DNA of 64,000 bases, from the NCBI RefSeq assembly GCF_008704855.1, contig NZ_CP023691.1, positions 2,604,001 to 2,668,000 on the forward strand, written 5' to 3'. Shown here piece by piece: positions 16,892-25,523 of the stretch (position 1 is its first letter; every line of letters starts with the position of its first letter). This DNA is from Streptomyces platensis. GTDB taxonomy: Bacteria > Actinomycetota > Actinomycetes > Streptomycetales > Streptomycetaceae. A program made the position numbers and the translations under genes. The notes under the pieces were generated by a model. The model was not told the DNA's origin, made no database searches, and was given only the letters and a program-made list of their open reading frames with translations.

Positions 16892-17866
16892 ATGGCACTG
16901 CCCGCCCCCCTGCACGGCGTCATCCCGCCGGTCTGCACCCCGCTGGACCCGCGCGGCGAGATCGACACCGCCTCCCTGACGCGCCTGGTGAACCACCTCG
17001 TCGACGGCGGCGTGCACGGCCTGTTCGCGCTCGGCTCCACCAGCGAGGTCGCCTACCTCACCGACGCCCAGCGCGGCACCGCCCTGGAGGCCGTCATCAA
17101 GGCCGCGGACGGCCGGGTCCCGGTGCTCGCCGGGGTCATCGACACCACCACCCCCCGGGTGCTCGACCACGCCCGGACCGCCGCCGCGCTGGGCGCCGAC
17201 GCCCTGGTGGCCACCGCGCCCTTCTACACCCGCACCCACCCCCGGGAGATCGCCGCCCACTTCCGCCATCTGCGCACGGCCGTGGACCTCCCGCTCTTCG
17301 CCTACGACATCCCCGTCGCCGTCCACAGCAAGCTGTCCCCGTCGCTGGTACGGGAGCTGGCCGAGGACGGCACCCTCGCCGGACTCAAGGACAGCAGCGG
17401 CGACGAGGGCTCGCTGCGCCGCCTGCTCACCGCGCTCGGCGGCCGCACCGCCCGGCACTCCGGCCCGGCCCCCGGCTTCTCGGTCCTCACCGGTTCCGAA
17501 CTGACCGTGGACGCCGCCCTGTTGGCAGGCGCCGACGGCGTCGTCCCCGGTATCGGCAACGTCGACCCGGCGGCCTATGTACGCCTCTACGACGCCGCCC
17601 GGGCCGGCGACTGGGAGCAGGCCGCCGCCGAACAGGAACGCCTGGTCACCCTCTTCTCCCTGGTCGATGTCGGCCCGGAGAGCGAGATGGGCCGCAGCTC
17701 CTCCGCACTGGGCGCGTTCAAGGCGGCGCTGCACCTCCTCGGTGTGATCGACCGGAGCGCCACCGCCTTTCCCCAACGCCCGCTGAGCGACGACGCCGTG
17801 GCGGAGGTAGGACGTCGGCTCACGGCAGCGGGACTACTGAAGCCGGGCGGCGCGGCCACCCTCTAG
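16892..17866 (+). CDS. Dihydrodipicolinate synthase / N-acetylneuraminate lyase family aldolase
   Basis: A 324-residue class I aldolase. Key residues are visible: GSTSEVAYL (substrate carboxylate loop), the catalytic Tyr in FAYDIP, and the Schiff-base Lys in GLKDSSGD. The family includes DapA, sialate lyase and several keto-acid aldolases. The length and the DSSGD loop fit the non-DapA members, and the neighbours (sialidase relic, sugar importer, FadR regulator) favour cleavage of sialic acid or a related 2-keto-3-deoxy acid. No ManNAc kinase or epimerase gene is adjacent. The stop codon overlaps the stop of the convergent gene. Confidence 0.85.
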   Translation: MALPAPLHGVIPPVCTPLDPRGEIDTASLTRLVNHLVDGGVHGLFALGSTSEVAYLTDAQRGTALEAVIKAADGRVPVLAGVIDTTTPRVLDHARTAAALGADALVATAPFYTRTHPREIAAHFRHLRTAVDLPLFAYDIPVAVHSKLSPSLVRELAEDGTLAGLKDSSGDEGSLRRLLTALGGRTARHSGPAPGFSVLTGSELTVDAALLAGADGVVPGIGNVDPAAYVRLYDAARAGDWEQAAAEQERLVTLFSLVDVGPESEMGRSSSALGAFKAALHLLGVIDRSATAFPQRPLSDDAVAEVGRRLTAAGLLKPGGAATL

Positions 17867-19212
17867 GGATCCACCCGCATCTCAGCGATGCTCTCCGTGT
17901 TCTGGTCCCGCACCAGGGCATCGATCGCTTCCGCCTCCTTCTCCTCCTTCTTGAACTGATCCGGCCTGCCCTTGAATTGATGGTCGGCGGACTGGAATCG
18001 CGTATACAAAGACGCCATCCTCTCCTTCCTGTTCGCCCTCAGCTTCGATTTCGCCAGCAGCCTCTTCTGCACCTCCGTCACCTTCGACGGGAAGAATCTG
18101 ATCGTCCGAGCAATCGGCTGGTCGCCGAGCACCATGCGCATCAGACTCTGCGAAGGCAACCTGGTCTGGGTGCACTTAGCACTCCCCGGCGCCTCCGGAG
18201 CGATTTCCAGGGAAAACTTTCCGCTACATGTGGCGGACGTCGTCGAGTCGCCGGTATGTGTCAGCGTCGAGAGATGGACAACGAGGCGAACCATGTCCTG
18301 CCTGTCGCCCCGCGCATCGAACACAAATGATTTGAACCACTTCTGCCCCGGCATCAGGATGTCGCCGGACTGCATGACATCGTCGAACGTCAAGAGCGTG
18401 ACGTACTTACCGAGGTGCGTTTGGTTCGCGGTGGCCCCGTCCAGCTTGTCGACCACCTTCTGTGCGGACATTCCTTCGGCCGACTGCATATGGTAGCCGC
18501 GCACCGTATACATGGCACCGAGAACATCGGCGGGCGCCGACCCTTCGTTGTGGAGGGTGATTTCTCCCAGCAGGTGCGAGACACCGCGAGAGTGCCCCAG
18601 CTCAGAGAGTCGCGAGGTCACACTCACGCGAGGGCTGTCATGGGTCGGCTTGTAGAAGTTCATGTACCAGAACTGGATCACTCCCGCCAAGGGCAGCAAG
18701 GCGATGGCCGCCGTTCCGACCTTCGACAGCTCAATGTGATCGAAGGCGAAGGCACGGACGATGACAGCCACCGCAAAAGCGACCAACAAAGACGCGACAA
18801 CCGTCACCAGCAGGTCCCAGAATTCATCGTGAATGGGACTGTAGATCTCGACCCAGATGGGAATGAAGAGCATGGGAATGGAGGAAGCCTGGGCCACCAG
18901 CACGACCGGCTGCCGCCATGCATCCGCCGCCCCGCTTCGGCGATGCTGGTGAAACGTCTTCTTGAGCTCCTGGAAGACGCGCCAGGCAGCGATCCCGTTC
19001 AGGATGGCAATCACGATCCGAAGGATCGCAGAAACAACCTGTTCACGCGGATACTTGATCACATCATAGATGGCACTGCCGGAAAACAGCAGGGCTTCGA
19101 AGACGAGGACGGCACAGAGCAGCTGCACCCGGCTCCGGGGCGGAAATGCCTTGCTGCAGAGGGACGGAAGGGAATGCCACGCACCTTTCATTCCGCGTGC
19201 GGAAGCATTCAC
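17863..19212 (-). CDS. Unrecognised membrane protein with large C-terminal domain
   Basis: A 449-residue protein if it starts at GTG 19212, which is preceded by GGAGG at 9 nt; an upstream ATG at 19248 has no such site. About five hydrophobic segments fall in residues 25-205 (LLCAVLVFEALLFSG, ILRIVIAILNGIAAW, SIPMLFIPIWVEIY, LLVTVVASLLVAFAVAVIV, AIALLPLAGVIQFWYM). They are followed by a soluble domain of about 240 residues with two Cys (TCSGKF, KCTQTR) and a charged Lys/Glu/Arg-rich C terminus. I recognise no family. The DNA is visibly richer in A/T than its neighbours, which suggests recent acquisition. Confidence 0.85.
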   Translation of the reverse strand: MNASARGMKGAWHSLPSLCSKAFPPRSRVQLLCAVLVFEALLFSGSAIYDVIKYPREQVVSAILRIVIAILNGIAAWRVFQELKKTFHQHRRSGAADAWRQPVVLVAQASSIPMLFIPIWVEIYSPIHDEFWDLLVTVVASLLVAFAVAVIVRAFAFDHIELSKVGTAAIALLPLAGVIQFWYMNFYKPTHDSPRVSVTSRLSELGHSRGVSHLLGEITLHNEGSAPADVLGAMYTVRGYHMQSAEGMSAQKVVDKLDGATANQTHLGKYVTLLTFDDVMQSGDILMPGQKWFKSFVFDARGDRQDMVRLVVHLSTLTHTGDSTTSATCSGKFSLEIAPEAPGSAKCTQTRLPSQSLMRMVLGDQPIARTIRFFPSKVTEVQKRLLAKSKLRANRKERMASLYTRFQSADHQFKGRPDQFKKEEKEAEAIDALVRDQNTESIAEMRVDP

Positions 19213-19409
19213 CGTGCCTTTCCTCCGGCGTGTGGGAAATGTGGGCATGGCCCAACGTTAAGAGCAGCCCGATCGGCGCTCCGCGGCGCCGCGCGGCGAT
19301 TGCCCCGGATGGGCCCCCGCCGGCGCCCCGCACACCCCCAAATCCCGTACGGGTGAGCCCGGTTGAAACGGCAACCGGAACGGGCCGTGCTGCGGCACCA
19401 TTCCGGAGC

Positions 19410-20042
19410 ATGGATGCCGTACGGGTCGCATTGCTGCGTGAGGTCCTCGCGGGGACCGAGTGGATTCAGGCCACCCGGCGCTTCGCCGGGGCGCTGCGGG
19501 GTGCCGTCGTCCCGCACGGGGGCGGGCTGCTGCTGGTCGGCAGTGCCGCGTACGAGCCCTGGCATCTGGCCGCGCATCTGGACGACGAGGCCGCCTGGTC
19601 GGGACTGCCGGAGTTGTCGCCGACCCTGGTGCGGCACCGTGTTCCCGGCGGGGCGCCGGCCCATCTGGCGGTCGGGCTGGGCCGGTTGGATGCGGCCGGG
19701 CGGGGCGAGACGCTGCTGGTCGTGGCGCCGGAGCAGCCCGGCGCCGAGCTGCTGGAGCGGGTGCACGACGCCCGCCGGAACGGCGCCACGGTGCTCGCCC
19801 TCGACGGCGGCGACCGCGATCTGCACGCCCTGGCCCATGACGCGCTCGCCGCACCCCCGGCCCCGCCCGACGACGCGGCGGCCGGGGCCTCGCCGGACCT
19901 CGACCTGGACACCGTCCAGCATCTGGTGAGCGCGGCCGCCGGTGAGAACAGCCTGCCCGCACCCCGCGGCCGCCGCCGCTTCCGCGACCGGCTGGCCCGT
20001 CTCGCCGACCAGCTGACCGCACCGCCCCCGCCCCGCTGGTAG
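19410..20042 (+). CDS. Conserved actinomycete hypothetical protein
   Basis: A 210-residue soluble protein starting at ATG 19410 with CGGAG upstream. It starts MDAVRVALLREVLAG, has an alpha/beta-looking middle (LLLVGSAAYEPWHLAAHL, ETLLVVAPEQPGAELL, ATVLALDGGDRDLHALAHD) and ends in a basic, Pro-rich tail. The middle resembles nucleotide- or sugar-binding alpha/beta folds, but no catalytic motif is clear. It looks like a Streptomyces-conserved protein; function unknown. Nothing is seen in the 19213-19409 gap except A/T-rich upstream sequence. Confidence 0.75.
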   Translation: MDAVRVALLREVLAGTEWIQATRRFAGALRGAVVPHGGGLLLVGSAAYEPWHLAAHLDDEAAWSGLPELSPTLVRHRVPGGAPAHLAVGLGRLDAAGRGETLLVVAPEQPGAELLERVHDARRNGATVLALDGGDRDLHALAHDALAAPPAPPDDAAAGASPDLDLDTVQHLVSAAAGENSLPAPRGRRRFRDRLARLADQLTAPPPPRW

Positions 20043-20112
20043 CCCTCCGCCCCACCCGCGCACCGGAGATAACCCTTTGTGCCGCTCCGCGCCCCAGGGT
20101 GAAGGTGCACGG

Positions 20113-20421
20113 GTGACTTCGGACGGCCCCCCATCTCCCTCCCCCTCAGCGGCCGTCCGGCGGCGGCCGGCCGCGCTACTGCCCGACCTGGCGCCCTGGC
20201 GCTCCTCGCGCGACTTCCGGCTGCTGTGGTGCACGGGCGCGATCACGGCGGGGGTCGGGCTGCTTGGGCTGGGGCTGCCGAAGCTGCGGGCGTACGACTC
20301 CCGGACGGATGAGCACGCCCGGCGGATGCGGGAGCGCCGGGCCGCCCCGGAAACGGGCCGGGAGCGGGGCCGGGAGCAGGGCCGGGAGCAGGCGGCCCCG
20401 CGGCCCCGGCCCGGCCGGCTA
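20113..20421 (+). pseudogene. MFS transporter relic (N terminus fused to C terminus by deletion)
   Basis: From GTG 20113 the frame gives a typical Streptomyces MFS leader (LLPDLAPWRSSRDFRLLWC, start of TM1). After about ten more residues it passes straight into what looks like the last helix and tail of such a protein (GLLGLGLPKLRAYDSRTDEHA, then Arg/Glu-rich sequence). About 11 of 12 helices are missing. The frame has no stop at the expected place and runs on over the next gene's antisense strand. Deletion inside a once-complete exporter gene is the best explanation; a genuine short protein is less likely. Confidence 0.55.
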
Positions 20422-20661
20422 GTCGCCCTCCGCGCCGGCCTTCCCCTTGCCCGCGTCCGTGTCATGCCACTTCGGGTCGGTCTCCCACTCCAGATTCCGC
20501 TCGCGGGCGGTCTCCATGGCGTGCGCCGCCTCCTCGCGGGTGGCATATGGGCCGAATCGGTCGGCGGCGCGGCACTCGGGCCCCTCTTCGACCGTCCCGT
20601 GCTTGAGGCAGTAGTACCACTCGCCCGGCTTGCCGACCGTACGCCTCTTGAACAGCGCCAT
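20419..20661 (-). CDS. Small conserved protein (SPOR-like), unknown function
   Basis: An 80-residue protein starting at ATG 20661 behind a strong AGGAGG. It begins [19 protein letters not shown] and contains two Cys ([15 protein letters not shown]) and the segment [18 protein letters not shown], which resembles the short repeats of SPOR-like domains. The C-terminal third is charged. Proteins of this kind are widespread in Streptomyces but uncharacterised. It is divergent from map and its start lies 65 bp from it. Confidence 0.8.
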   Translation of the reverse strand: MALFKRRTVGKPGEWYYCLKHGTVEEGPECRAADRFGPYATREEAAHAMETARERNLEWETDPKWHDTDAGKGKAGAEGD

Positions 20662-20726
20662 TGCCGCCTCCTGTGGATGTTCCGTGCCACCATCCTGCCC
20701 GACGGCCCGCGGATACACTCGCTGAC

Positions 20727-21584
20727 ATGTCTGGCCAGTCACTTCTTGTCCCGGGGAAGATCTCCCCCACCCGCCCCGTCCCCGCCTCGATCCGGCGCCC
20801 CGAGTACGTCGGGAAGGACGCACCCACCCCGTACACGGGGCCCGAGGTGCAGGATGCCGAAACGATCGAGAAGATGCGGATCGCCGGCCGGATCGCCGCG
20901 CAGGCGATGGCGGAGGCCGCCAAGCTGATCGCGCCGGGCGTGACGACCGATGAACTGGACCGGGTCGCCCATGAGTTCATGTGCGACCACGGCGCCTACC
21001 CGTCCACGCTCGGCTACCGCGGCTTCCCCAAGTCCCTGTGCTCCTCGCTCAACGAGGTCATCTGCCACGGCATCCCGGACTCGACCGTCCTCAAGGACGG
21101 CGACATCGTGAACCTGGACGTCACCGCGTACATCAACGGTGTGCACGGCGACAACAACGCCACCTACCTGTGCGGCGACGTGGACGAGGAGTCCACGCTG
21201 CTGGTCGAGCGCACCCGGGAGGCGCTCAACCGCGCGATCAAGGCCGTCAAGCCGGGCCGGCAGATCAACATCATCGGCCGGGTCATCGAGTCGTACGCCA
21301 AGCGCTTCGGCTACGGCGTGGTCCGTGACTTCACCGGCCACGGCATCAACTCCTCCTTCCACTCCGGCCTGATCGTTCCGCACTACGACAGCCCGCACCA
21401 CACCACCGACATCAAGCCCGGCATGACCTTCACCATCGAGCCGATGCTGACGCTGGGGTCCCACGACTACGACATGTGGGACGACGGCTGGACGGTCGTG
21501 ACCAAGGACCGCAAGCGGACCGCGCAGTTCGAGCACACGCTGGTGGTCACGGAGACCGGGGCGGAGATCCTCACGCTGCCCTGA
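20727..21584 (+). CDS. map: Methionine aminopeptidase, type I
   Basis: Removes the initiator Met from nascent proteins. 285 residues: an N-terminal extension of about 45 residues ([21 protein letters not shown]), then the pita-bread fold with metal ligands in [20 protein letters not shown] (two Asp), [12 protein letters not shown] (His), TIEPML (Glu) and [12 protein letters not shown] (Glu). A -10 like hexamer TACACT at 20714-20719 ends 7 nt before the ATG and no ribosome site is seen, so the mRNA is probably leaderless. The extension is typical of one of the two actinobacterial map genes. Confidence 0.96.
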   Translation: MSGQSLLVPGKISPTRPVPASIRRPEYVGKDAPTPYTGPEVQDAETIEKMRIAGRIAAQAMAEAAKLIAPGVTTDELDRVAHEFMCDHGAYPSTLGYRGFPKSLCSSLNEVICHGIPDSTVLKDGDIVNLDVTAYINGVHGDNNATYLCGDVDEESTLLVERTREALNRAIKAVKPGRQINIIGRVIESYAKRFGYGVVRDFTGHGINSSFHSGLIVPHYDSPHHTTDIKPGMTFTIEPMLTLGSHDYDMWDDGWTVVTKDRKRTAQFEHTLVVTETGAEILTLP

Positions 21585-21605
21585 CGGGAGCGGGGAAACT
21601 CTTTA

Positions 21606-21655
21606 CCGACAGCGCGTCGGGAACAGGCGTAGGCTCGTTACCGACAGGACGTCGG
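21606..21655. promoter_or_regulatory. Two CCGAC-N5-GTCGG palindromes repeated at 35 bp
   Basis: CCGAC-N5-GTCGG occurs at 21606-21620 and again at 21641-21655, inside a longer imperfect direct repeat (TTACCGACAG..CGTCGGGAAC). Both lie between map and the iron box of the heme oxygenase gene. They could be paired operator sites or small hairpins ending map transcription. Confidence 0.45.
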
Positions 21656-21674
21656 GAACGGGTTGACGCGGGCC

Positions 21675-21693
21675 GCAGGTCAGGCAACCCTAA
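21675..21693. promoter_or_regulatory. Iron box (DmdR/IdeR/DtxR-type) before heme oxygenase
   Basis: The 19-bp segment GCAGGTCAGGCAACCCTAA matches about 14 of 19 positions of the actinobacterial iron-box consensus (TTAGGTTAGGCTAACCTAA). It lies about 100 bp before a heme oxygenase gene, a classical target of iron repression. Confidence 0.6.
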
Positions 21694-21726
21694 GTTCGGC
21701 GGCTCGGCGGAGCCGGCCTGTTCCCG

Positions 21727-21769
21727 TCCTCCCCCAAGCTCTGGAATCCGAGCAGGGGGGGACCCACCC
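21727..21769. repeat. Streptomyces-type intergenic inverted repeat (C-run/G-run element)
   Basis: TCCTCCCCCAAGCTC at one end and AGCAGGGGGGGACCCACC at the other form a hairpin-like element in the heme oxygenase leader. The reverse complement resembles the element at 29134-29171, so two copies are in this window. Confidence 0.55.
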
Positions 21770-21789
21770 TCGGTCCCCGGAGGTCCGTC

Positions 21790-22470
21790 TTGGAAGCGTC
21801 CAGCCCGACCCCGTCCGCTCCGTCCGCTCCGTTCTCGACGGTGATCCGCACCGCGTCCCACGAGCAGCACACGGAGGCCGAGAACTCCTCCTTCATGAGC
21901 GATCTGCTCGGCGGCCGGCTCGGCGTCCGGGCCTACCGGCGCTACACCGAGCAGCTGTGGTTCGTCTACCGCGCGCTGGAGGACGCCTCCGCGCCGCTCG
22001 CCGGGGATCCGGTCGCCGGCCCCTTCCTCCGCCCCGAGCTGGCCCGCACCGCCGCGCTGGAGCGCGACCTCGCCCATCTCGGCGGGCCGTCCTGGCGCAC
22101 CGGCCTGGCGCCGCTGCCGGCCACCGCCGCCTACGCGGACCGGGTGGCGGCCTGCGCCCGCGACTGGCCGGCGGGCTTTGTCGCCCACCACTACACCCGC
22201 TACCTCGGCGACCTCTCCGGCGGCCAGATCATCCGCGGCACCGCCGAGAAGACCTGGGGCTTCGCCCGCAAGGGCGACGGGGTGCGCTTCTACGTCTTCG
22301 AGGACATCCCCAACCCCGCCGCCTTCAAGCGGGAGTACCGGGCACTGCTGGACGCGCTGCCCGTGGACGACCTGGAGAAGCAGCGGGTGGTCGACGAGTG
22401 CAAGCGGGCCTTCCGGCTGAACAGCGCGGTCTTCCGGGAGCTGGGCGAGCAGTTCCCGCTGAGCGCGTAG
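21790..22470 (+). CDS. Heme oxygenase (biliverdin-producing)
   Basis: A 226-residue cytosolic enzyme that opens heme to biliverdin, CO and iron. The N-terminal helix carries the proximal His in ASHEQHTEAENSSF; the distal helix is YLGDLSGGQIIRGTA with the Gly-rich kink; FYVFEDIPNPAAFKREYR follows, as in HmuO/HO-1 proteins. The start is TTG 21790, chosen because GGAGG lies 8 nt upstream and the conserved region begins about 15 residues later. An iron box upstream suggests DmdR-type control. With efeOBU just downstream this makes an iron-acquisition neighbourhood. Confidence 0.93.
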   Translation: MEASSPTPSAPSAPFSTVIRTASHEQHTEAENSSFMSDLLGGRLGVRAYRRYTEQLWFVYRALEDASAPLAGDPVAGPFLRPELARTAALERDLAHLGGPSWRTGLAPLPATAAYADRVAACARDWPAGFVAHHYTRYLGDLSGGQIIRGTAEKTWGFARKGDGVRFYVFEDIPNPAAFKREYRALLDALPVDDLEKQRVVDECKRAFRLNSAVFRELGEQFPLSA

Positions 22471-22563
22471 CGGGCCCGGCCACCCGTTCGCCCGCCTTAC
22501 GTCAACTACCACCGGGCGCCCGCTCGTTGATGTCTCCCGGAGCGGCCGGATCGCCGTGCCGGG

Positions 22564-22728
22564 TCAAGGGCCGGCGCGGCGCACCCGTCCCCCTACGGCG
22601 AGGGTGCCGTCGGGATGGGTGCGGGTGAGGATCCGGGAGCCGGTGCCCTGGCGGATGTCGAGCGGGCGGCCCAGCTCATGAGTGAGCAGCATGGCGGCGG
22701 TGGCCGGAACGGTGCGGTCATGGACCCT
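22564..22728 (-). pseudogene. PhzF-family protein relic, C-terminal fragment
   Basis: Reading the minus strand from about 22728 to the TGA at 22564-22566 gives HDRTVPATAAMLLTHELGRP, then LDIRQGTGSRILTRTHPDG and LAVGGRV. This matches the conserved C terminus of PhzF-type isomerases (ELGRP, QG.GS, VGGRV). No start codon or N-terminal half is present upstream, where the iron-regulated promoter of efeO begins. It is a decayed fragment, about 55 codons of roughly 280. The rest of 22471-22949 is noncoding. Confidence 0.6.
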
Positions 22729-22844
22729 CGGGAACGAGGACCCTTACCTTGACCTGCGCATGGCGATTCCGTGACCGGGCACGGGTCAATCCGTAATCGG
22801 GCCGTTGTCCATGAGAGCGGGATCACGCGACAGGCCGGGCAGAA

Positions 22845-22879
22845 ATAGGTAAGCCTCGGTTAAGTTAGGGCCGCCTTAG
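22845..22879. promoter_or_regulatory. Overlapping iron-box-like sites before efeO
   Basis: Two overlapping 19-bp candidates, ATAGGTAAGCCTCGGTTAA (22845-22863) and the segment at 22860-22878, each match roughly 12 of 19 iron-box positions. The stretch is conspicuously A/T-rich for this genome and sits 70-105 bp before efeO, where a DtxR-family repressor would control the operon. Confidence 0.5.
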
Positions 22880-22949
22880 TGGCGACCCCGGCCACTGTCT
22901 ATCGTTCCTTACGCCGTTTCCGTACATCCGAGCCCGCTTGGAGCCCTGT

Positions 22950-24104
22950 ATGCGTGCCCTCCGTCCCGCCACCGTTGCCGCCATCGCCGCGGCCACGGCC
23001 GTCACCGTCGTCTCCGGCTGCGCCGCGAAGAACGACGGCAAAGGCGGCAGCGACAAGGGCACCATCGAGGTGACCGCGAGCGACACCAGCTGTGAGCTGT
23101 CCGCCAAGGAATTCCCCGCCGGACATGTCCGGTTCGCGGTGCAGAACAAGGGCTCCAAGGTCACCGAGGTCTACGTCTACGCCCCCGGCGACCGGATCGT
23201 GACCGAGCGGGAGAACATCGGCCCCGGCACCCGGACGGAGATCTCCGCCGAGATCAAGGCCGGTTCATACGAAATCGCCTGTAAGCCGGGCATGAAGGGC
23301 GACGGCATCCGCCAGAAGGTGACCGTCAGCGGCAAGGGCGGGGCCACCAAGCGCGACCCCAAGCTGGACGCCGCGGTCGCCGCGTACCGCAAGTACGTCC
23401 AGGACCAGGCCGACCAGACCCTCCCGGCGGCGCGGAAGTTCGCCGACGCGGTCAAGGACGGCGATGTCGAGGCCGCCAAGAAGACCTATGCGCTCTCGCG
23501 GGTCGGCTGGGAGCGCACCGAGCCGGTCGCCGAGTCGTTCGGTGACATCGACCCCAAGGTCGATGTGCGGGCCGACGGCCTGGAGAAGGGCCAGAAGTGG
23601 ACCGGCTGGCACAAGCTGGAGAAGTCCCTGTGGGAGGAGAAGAAGATCTCCGGGGACGACAAGACGCTCGCGGCGCAGCTGATCACCGACCTGCAGGACT
23701 GGCAGAAGCGGGTCGGCAAGGCCGAGATCACCCCGACCAGCATGGCCAACGGTGCCAAGGAGCTGCTCGACGAGGTGGCCACCGGCAAGGTCACCGGTGA
23801 GGAAGAGCGCTACAGCCACACCGACCTGCTCGACTTCCACGCCAATGTCGAGGGCGCCGAGAAGGCCTACGAGCTGCTGAAGCCGGTCGTCGCCAAGAAC
23901 GACCCGGCGCTCGCCAAGGAGCTGGACAAGCAGTTCAAGGCGATCGGCGGGCTGCTCGACGAGCACCGCGACAGCAAGTCCGCCGACGGCTTCGCCTCGT
24001 ACGAAACGGTCGACAAGGGCGAGCGAAAGAAGCTCTCCGACGGGGTCAACTCGCTGGGCGAGCCGCTGTCCAAGCTGGCCGCCGCCGTGGCCGGCGCCAA
24101 GTAG
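22950..24104 (+). CDS. efeO: Iron uptake system lipoprotein EfeO (cupredoxin + M75 peptidase-like domain)
   Basis: A 384-residue secreted lipoprotein; the signal peptide ends in a lipobox (VVSGC, Cys about residue 24). Residues about 35-125 are a cupredoxin-like domain (FPAGHVRFAVQNKGSKVTEVYVY). Residues about 140-384 form the imelysin/M75-like domain with the metal motif region GWHKLEKSLWE (HxxE type) and later helices. ATG 22950 follows GGAG. It is first in an efeO-efeB-efeU order and presumably delivers iron to the permease. It binds iron rather than cutting proteins. Confidence 0.95.
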   Translation: MRALRPATVAAIAAATAVTVVSGCAAKNDGKGGSDKGTIEVTASDTSCELSAKEFPAGHVRFAVQNKGSKVTEVYVYAPGDRIVTERENIGPGTRTEISAEIKAGSYEIACKPGMKGDGIRQKVTVSGKGGATKRDPKLDAAVAAYRKYVQDQADQTLPAARKFADAVKDGDVEAAKKTYALSRVGWERTEPVAESFGDIDPKVDVRADGLEKGQKWTGWHKLEKSLWEEKKISGDDKTLAAQLITDLQDWQKRVGKAEITPTSMANGAKELLDEVATGKVTGEEERYSHTDLLDFHANVEGAEKAYELLKPVVAKNDPALAKELDKQFKAIGGLLDEHRDSKSADGFASYETVDKGERKKLSDGVNSLGEPLSKLAAAVAGAK

Positions 24105-24128
24105 TCCGCTGCCAGGCAAGGGGAGACG

Positions 24129-25457
24129 ATGACGCACGACGACGACACGTCCACCGTGAACACCGCCGCCGAGGGCGGCGAGGCCGCGCAGACCACCGAC
24201 GGGCGCGCGCCCTCCCGGCGTGCGCTGATCGGCTGGGGCGGTGCGGGCCTGGCCCTCGGCGCGGTCGCGGCCGGCGGTACCGCGGCGGCGCTGCGCACCG
24301 GCGGCGACGCCCAGCCGGCCGGCGCGGACGCGACCGCGGGCTCCGCGATCGCCTTCCACGGCAGGCACCAGGCCGGTATCGCCTCCGCCGTCCAGGACCG
24401 GCTGCACTTCGCCGCGTTCGATGTCACCACCGACGACCGTGACGAGCTGATCGCGCTGCTCAAGGAGTGGACGAAGGCGGCGGCGCGGATGACGGCCGGC
24501 GACGCGGTTGGCGACGGCGCGGTCGGCGGGCTGGCGGAGGCACCGCCGGACGACACCGGCGAGGCGCTCGGGCTGCCGCCCTCGCGGCTGACCCTGACCT
24601 TCGGTATCGGCCCCACGCTGTTCGAGAAGGACGGCAAGGACCGGTTCGGCATCAAGGAGCGGCGCCCCGAGGCGCTGATCGAGCTGCCGAAGTTCCCGGG
24701 CGACAACCTCGACAAGGCGCGCAGCGGCGGCGATCTGTGCGTTCAGGCCTGTGCGGACGACCCGCAGGTCGCGGTGCACGCGATCCGCAACCTGGCCCGT
24801 ATCGGCTTCGGCAAGGTCGCGATCCGCTGGTCGCAGCTGGGCTTCGGCAAGACGTCCTCGACGACGCCGGACGCCCAGACCCCGCGCAACATGTTCGGCT
24901 TCAAGGACGGCACCCACAACCTCGCGGGCACCGACTCCGCCGCGCTGGACAAGCATGTGTGGGTCGGGGAAGGCGACGCGAAGGGCAAGGAGAGCTGGAT
25001 GGCCGGCGGCTCCTACCTGGTCGCCCGCCGGATCCGGATGCACATCGAGATCTGGGACCGCACCTCGCTCCGGGAGCAGGAGGACATCTTCGGCCGGAAC
25101 AAGGGCGAGGGGGCGCCGGTCGGCAAGAAGCACGAGCGGGACACCCCGCATCTGAAGTCGATGCTGCCGACCGCGCATGTCCGCCTGGCGCATCCGGACT
25201 CCAACGGCGGGGTGCGGATCCTGCGCCGCGGCTACTCCTTCACCGACGGGACGGACGGGCTGGGCCGGCTGGACGCGGGGCTGTTCTTCCTCGCCTACCA
25301 GCGGGACGTACGCCAGGGCTTCGTCCCGCTCCAGAAGCGGCTGGCGGCCAATGACGCACTCAACGAATACATCCAGCACGTGGGTTCCGCGCTCTTCGCG
25401 GTGCCGCCGGGCGTCCGGAACGCGGACGACTGGTGGGGCCGGGCGCTGTTCGCCTGA
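24129..25457 (+). CDS. efeB: Iron uptake deferrochelatase/peroxidase EfeB (Dyp-type, Tat-exported)
   Basis: A 442-residue heme peroxidase. A Tat signal (SRRALIGWGGAGLALGAVAA) follows a 35-residue cytoplasmic leader. The Dyp motif GFKDGT (GxxDG) lies near residue 260, with the distal Arg and heme-ligand His downstream (HVRLAHPDSNGGVRILRRGY and the region before it). It is proposed to oxidise ferrous iron or extract it from heme for EfeU. Spacing to efeO is 24 bp, with a GGGGAGA ribosome site, so it is co-transcribed. Confidence 0.95.
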   Translation: MTHDDDTSTVNTAAEGGEAAQTTDGRAPSRRALIGWGGAGLALGAVAAGGTAAALRTGGDAQPAGADATAGSAIAFHGRHQAGIASAVQDRLHFAAFDVTTDDRDELIALLKEWTKAAARMTAGDAVGDGAVGGLAEAPPDDTGEALGLPPSRLTLTFGIGPTLFEKDGKDRFGIKERRPEALIELPKFPGDNLDKARSGGDLCVQACADDPQVAVHAIRNLARIGFGKVAIRWSQLGFGKTSSTTPDAQTPRNMFGFKDGTHNLAGTDSAALDKHVWVGEGDAKGKESWMAGGSYLVARRIRMHIEIWDRTSLREQEDIFGRNKGEGAPVGKKHERDTPHLKSMLPTAHVRLAHPDSNGGVRILRRGYSFTDGTDGLGRLDAGLFFLAYQRDVRQGFVPLQKRLAANDALNEYIQHVGSALFAVPPGVRNADDWWGRALFA

Positions 25458-25523
25458 CACCACCGTGCCACCGTCGGCGGCGGAGACCGCCGCCGACTCC
25501 ATGAAGGAAGGGAAGGAACCGAC

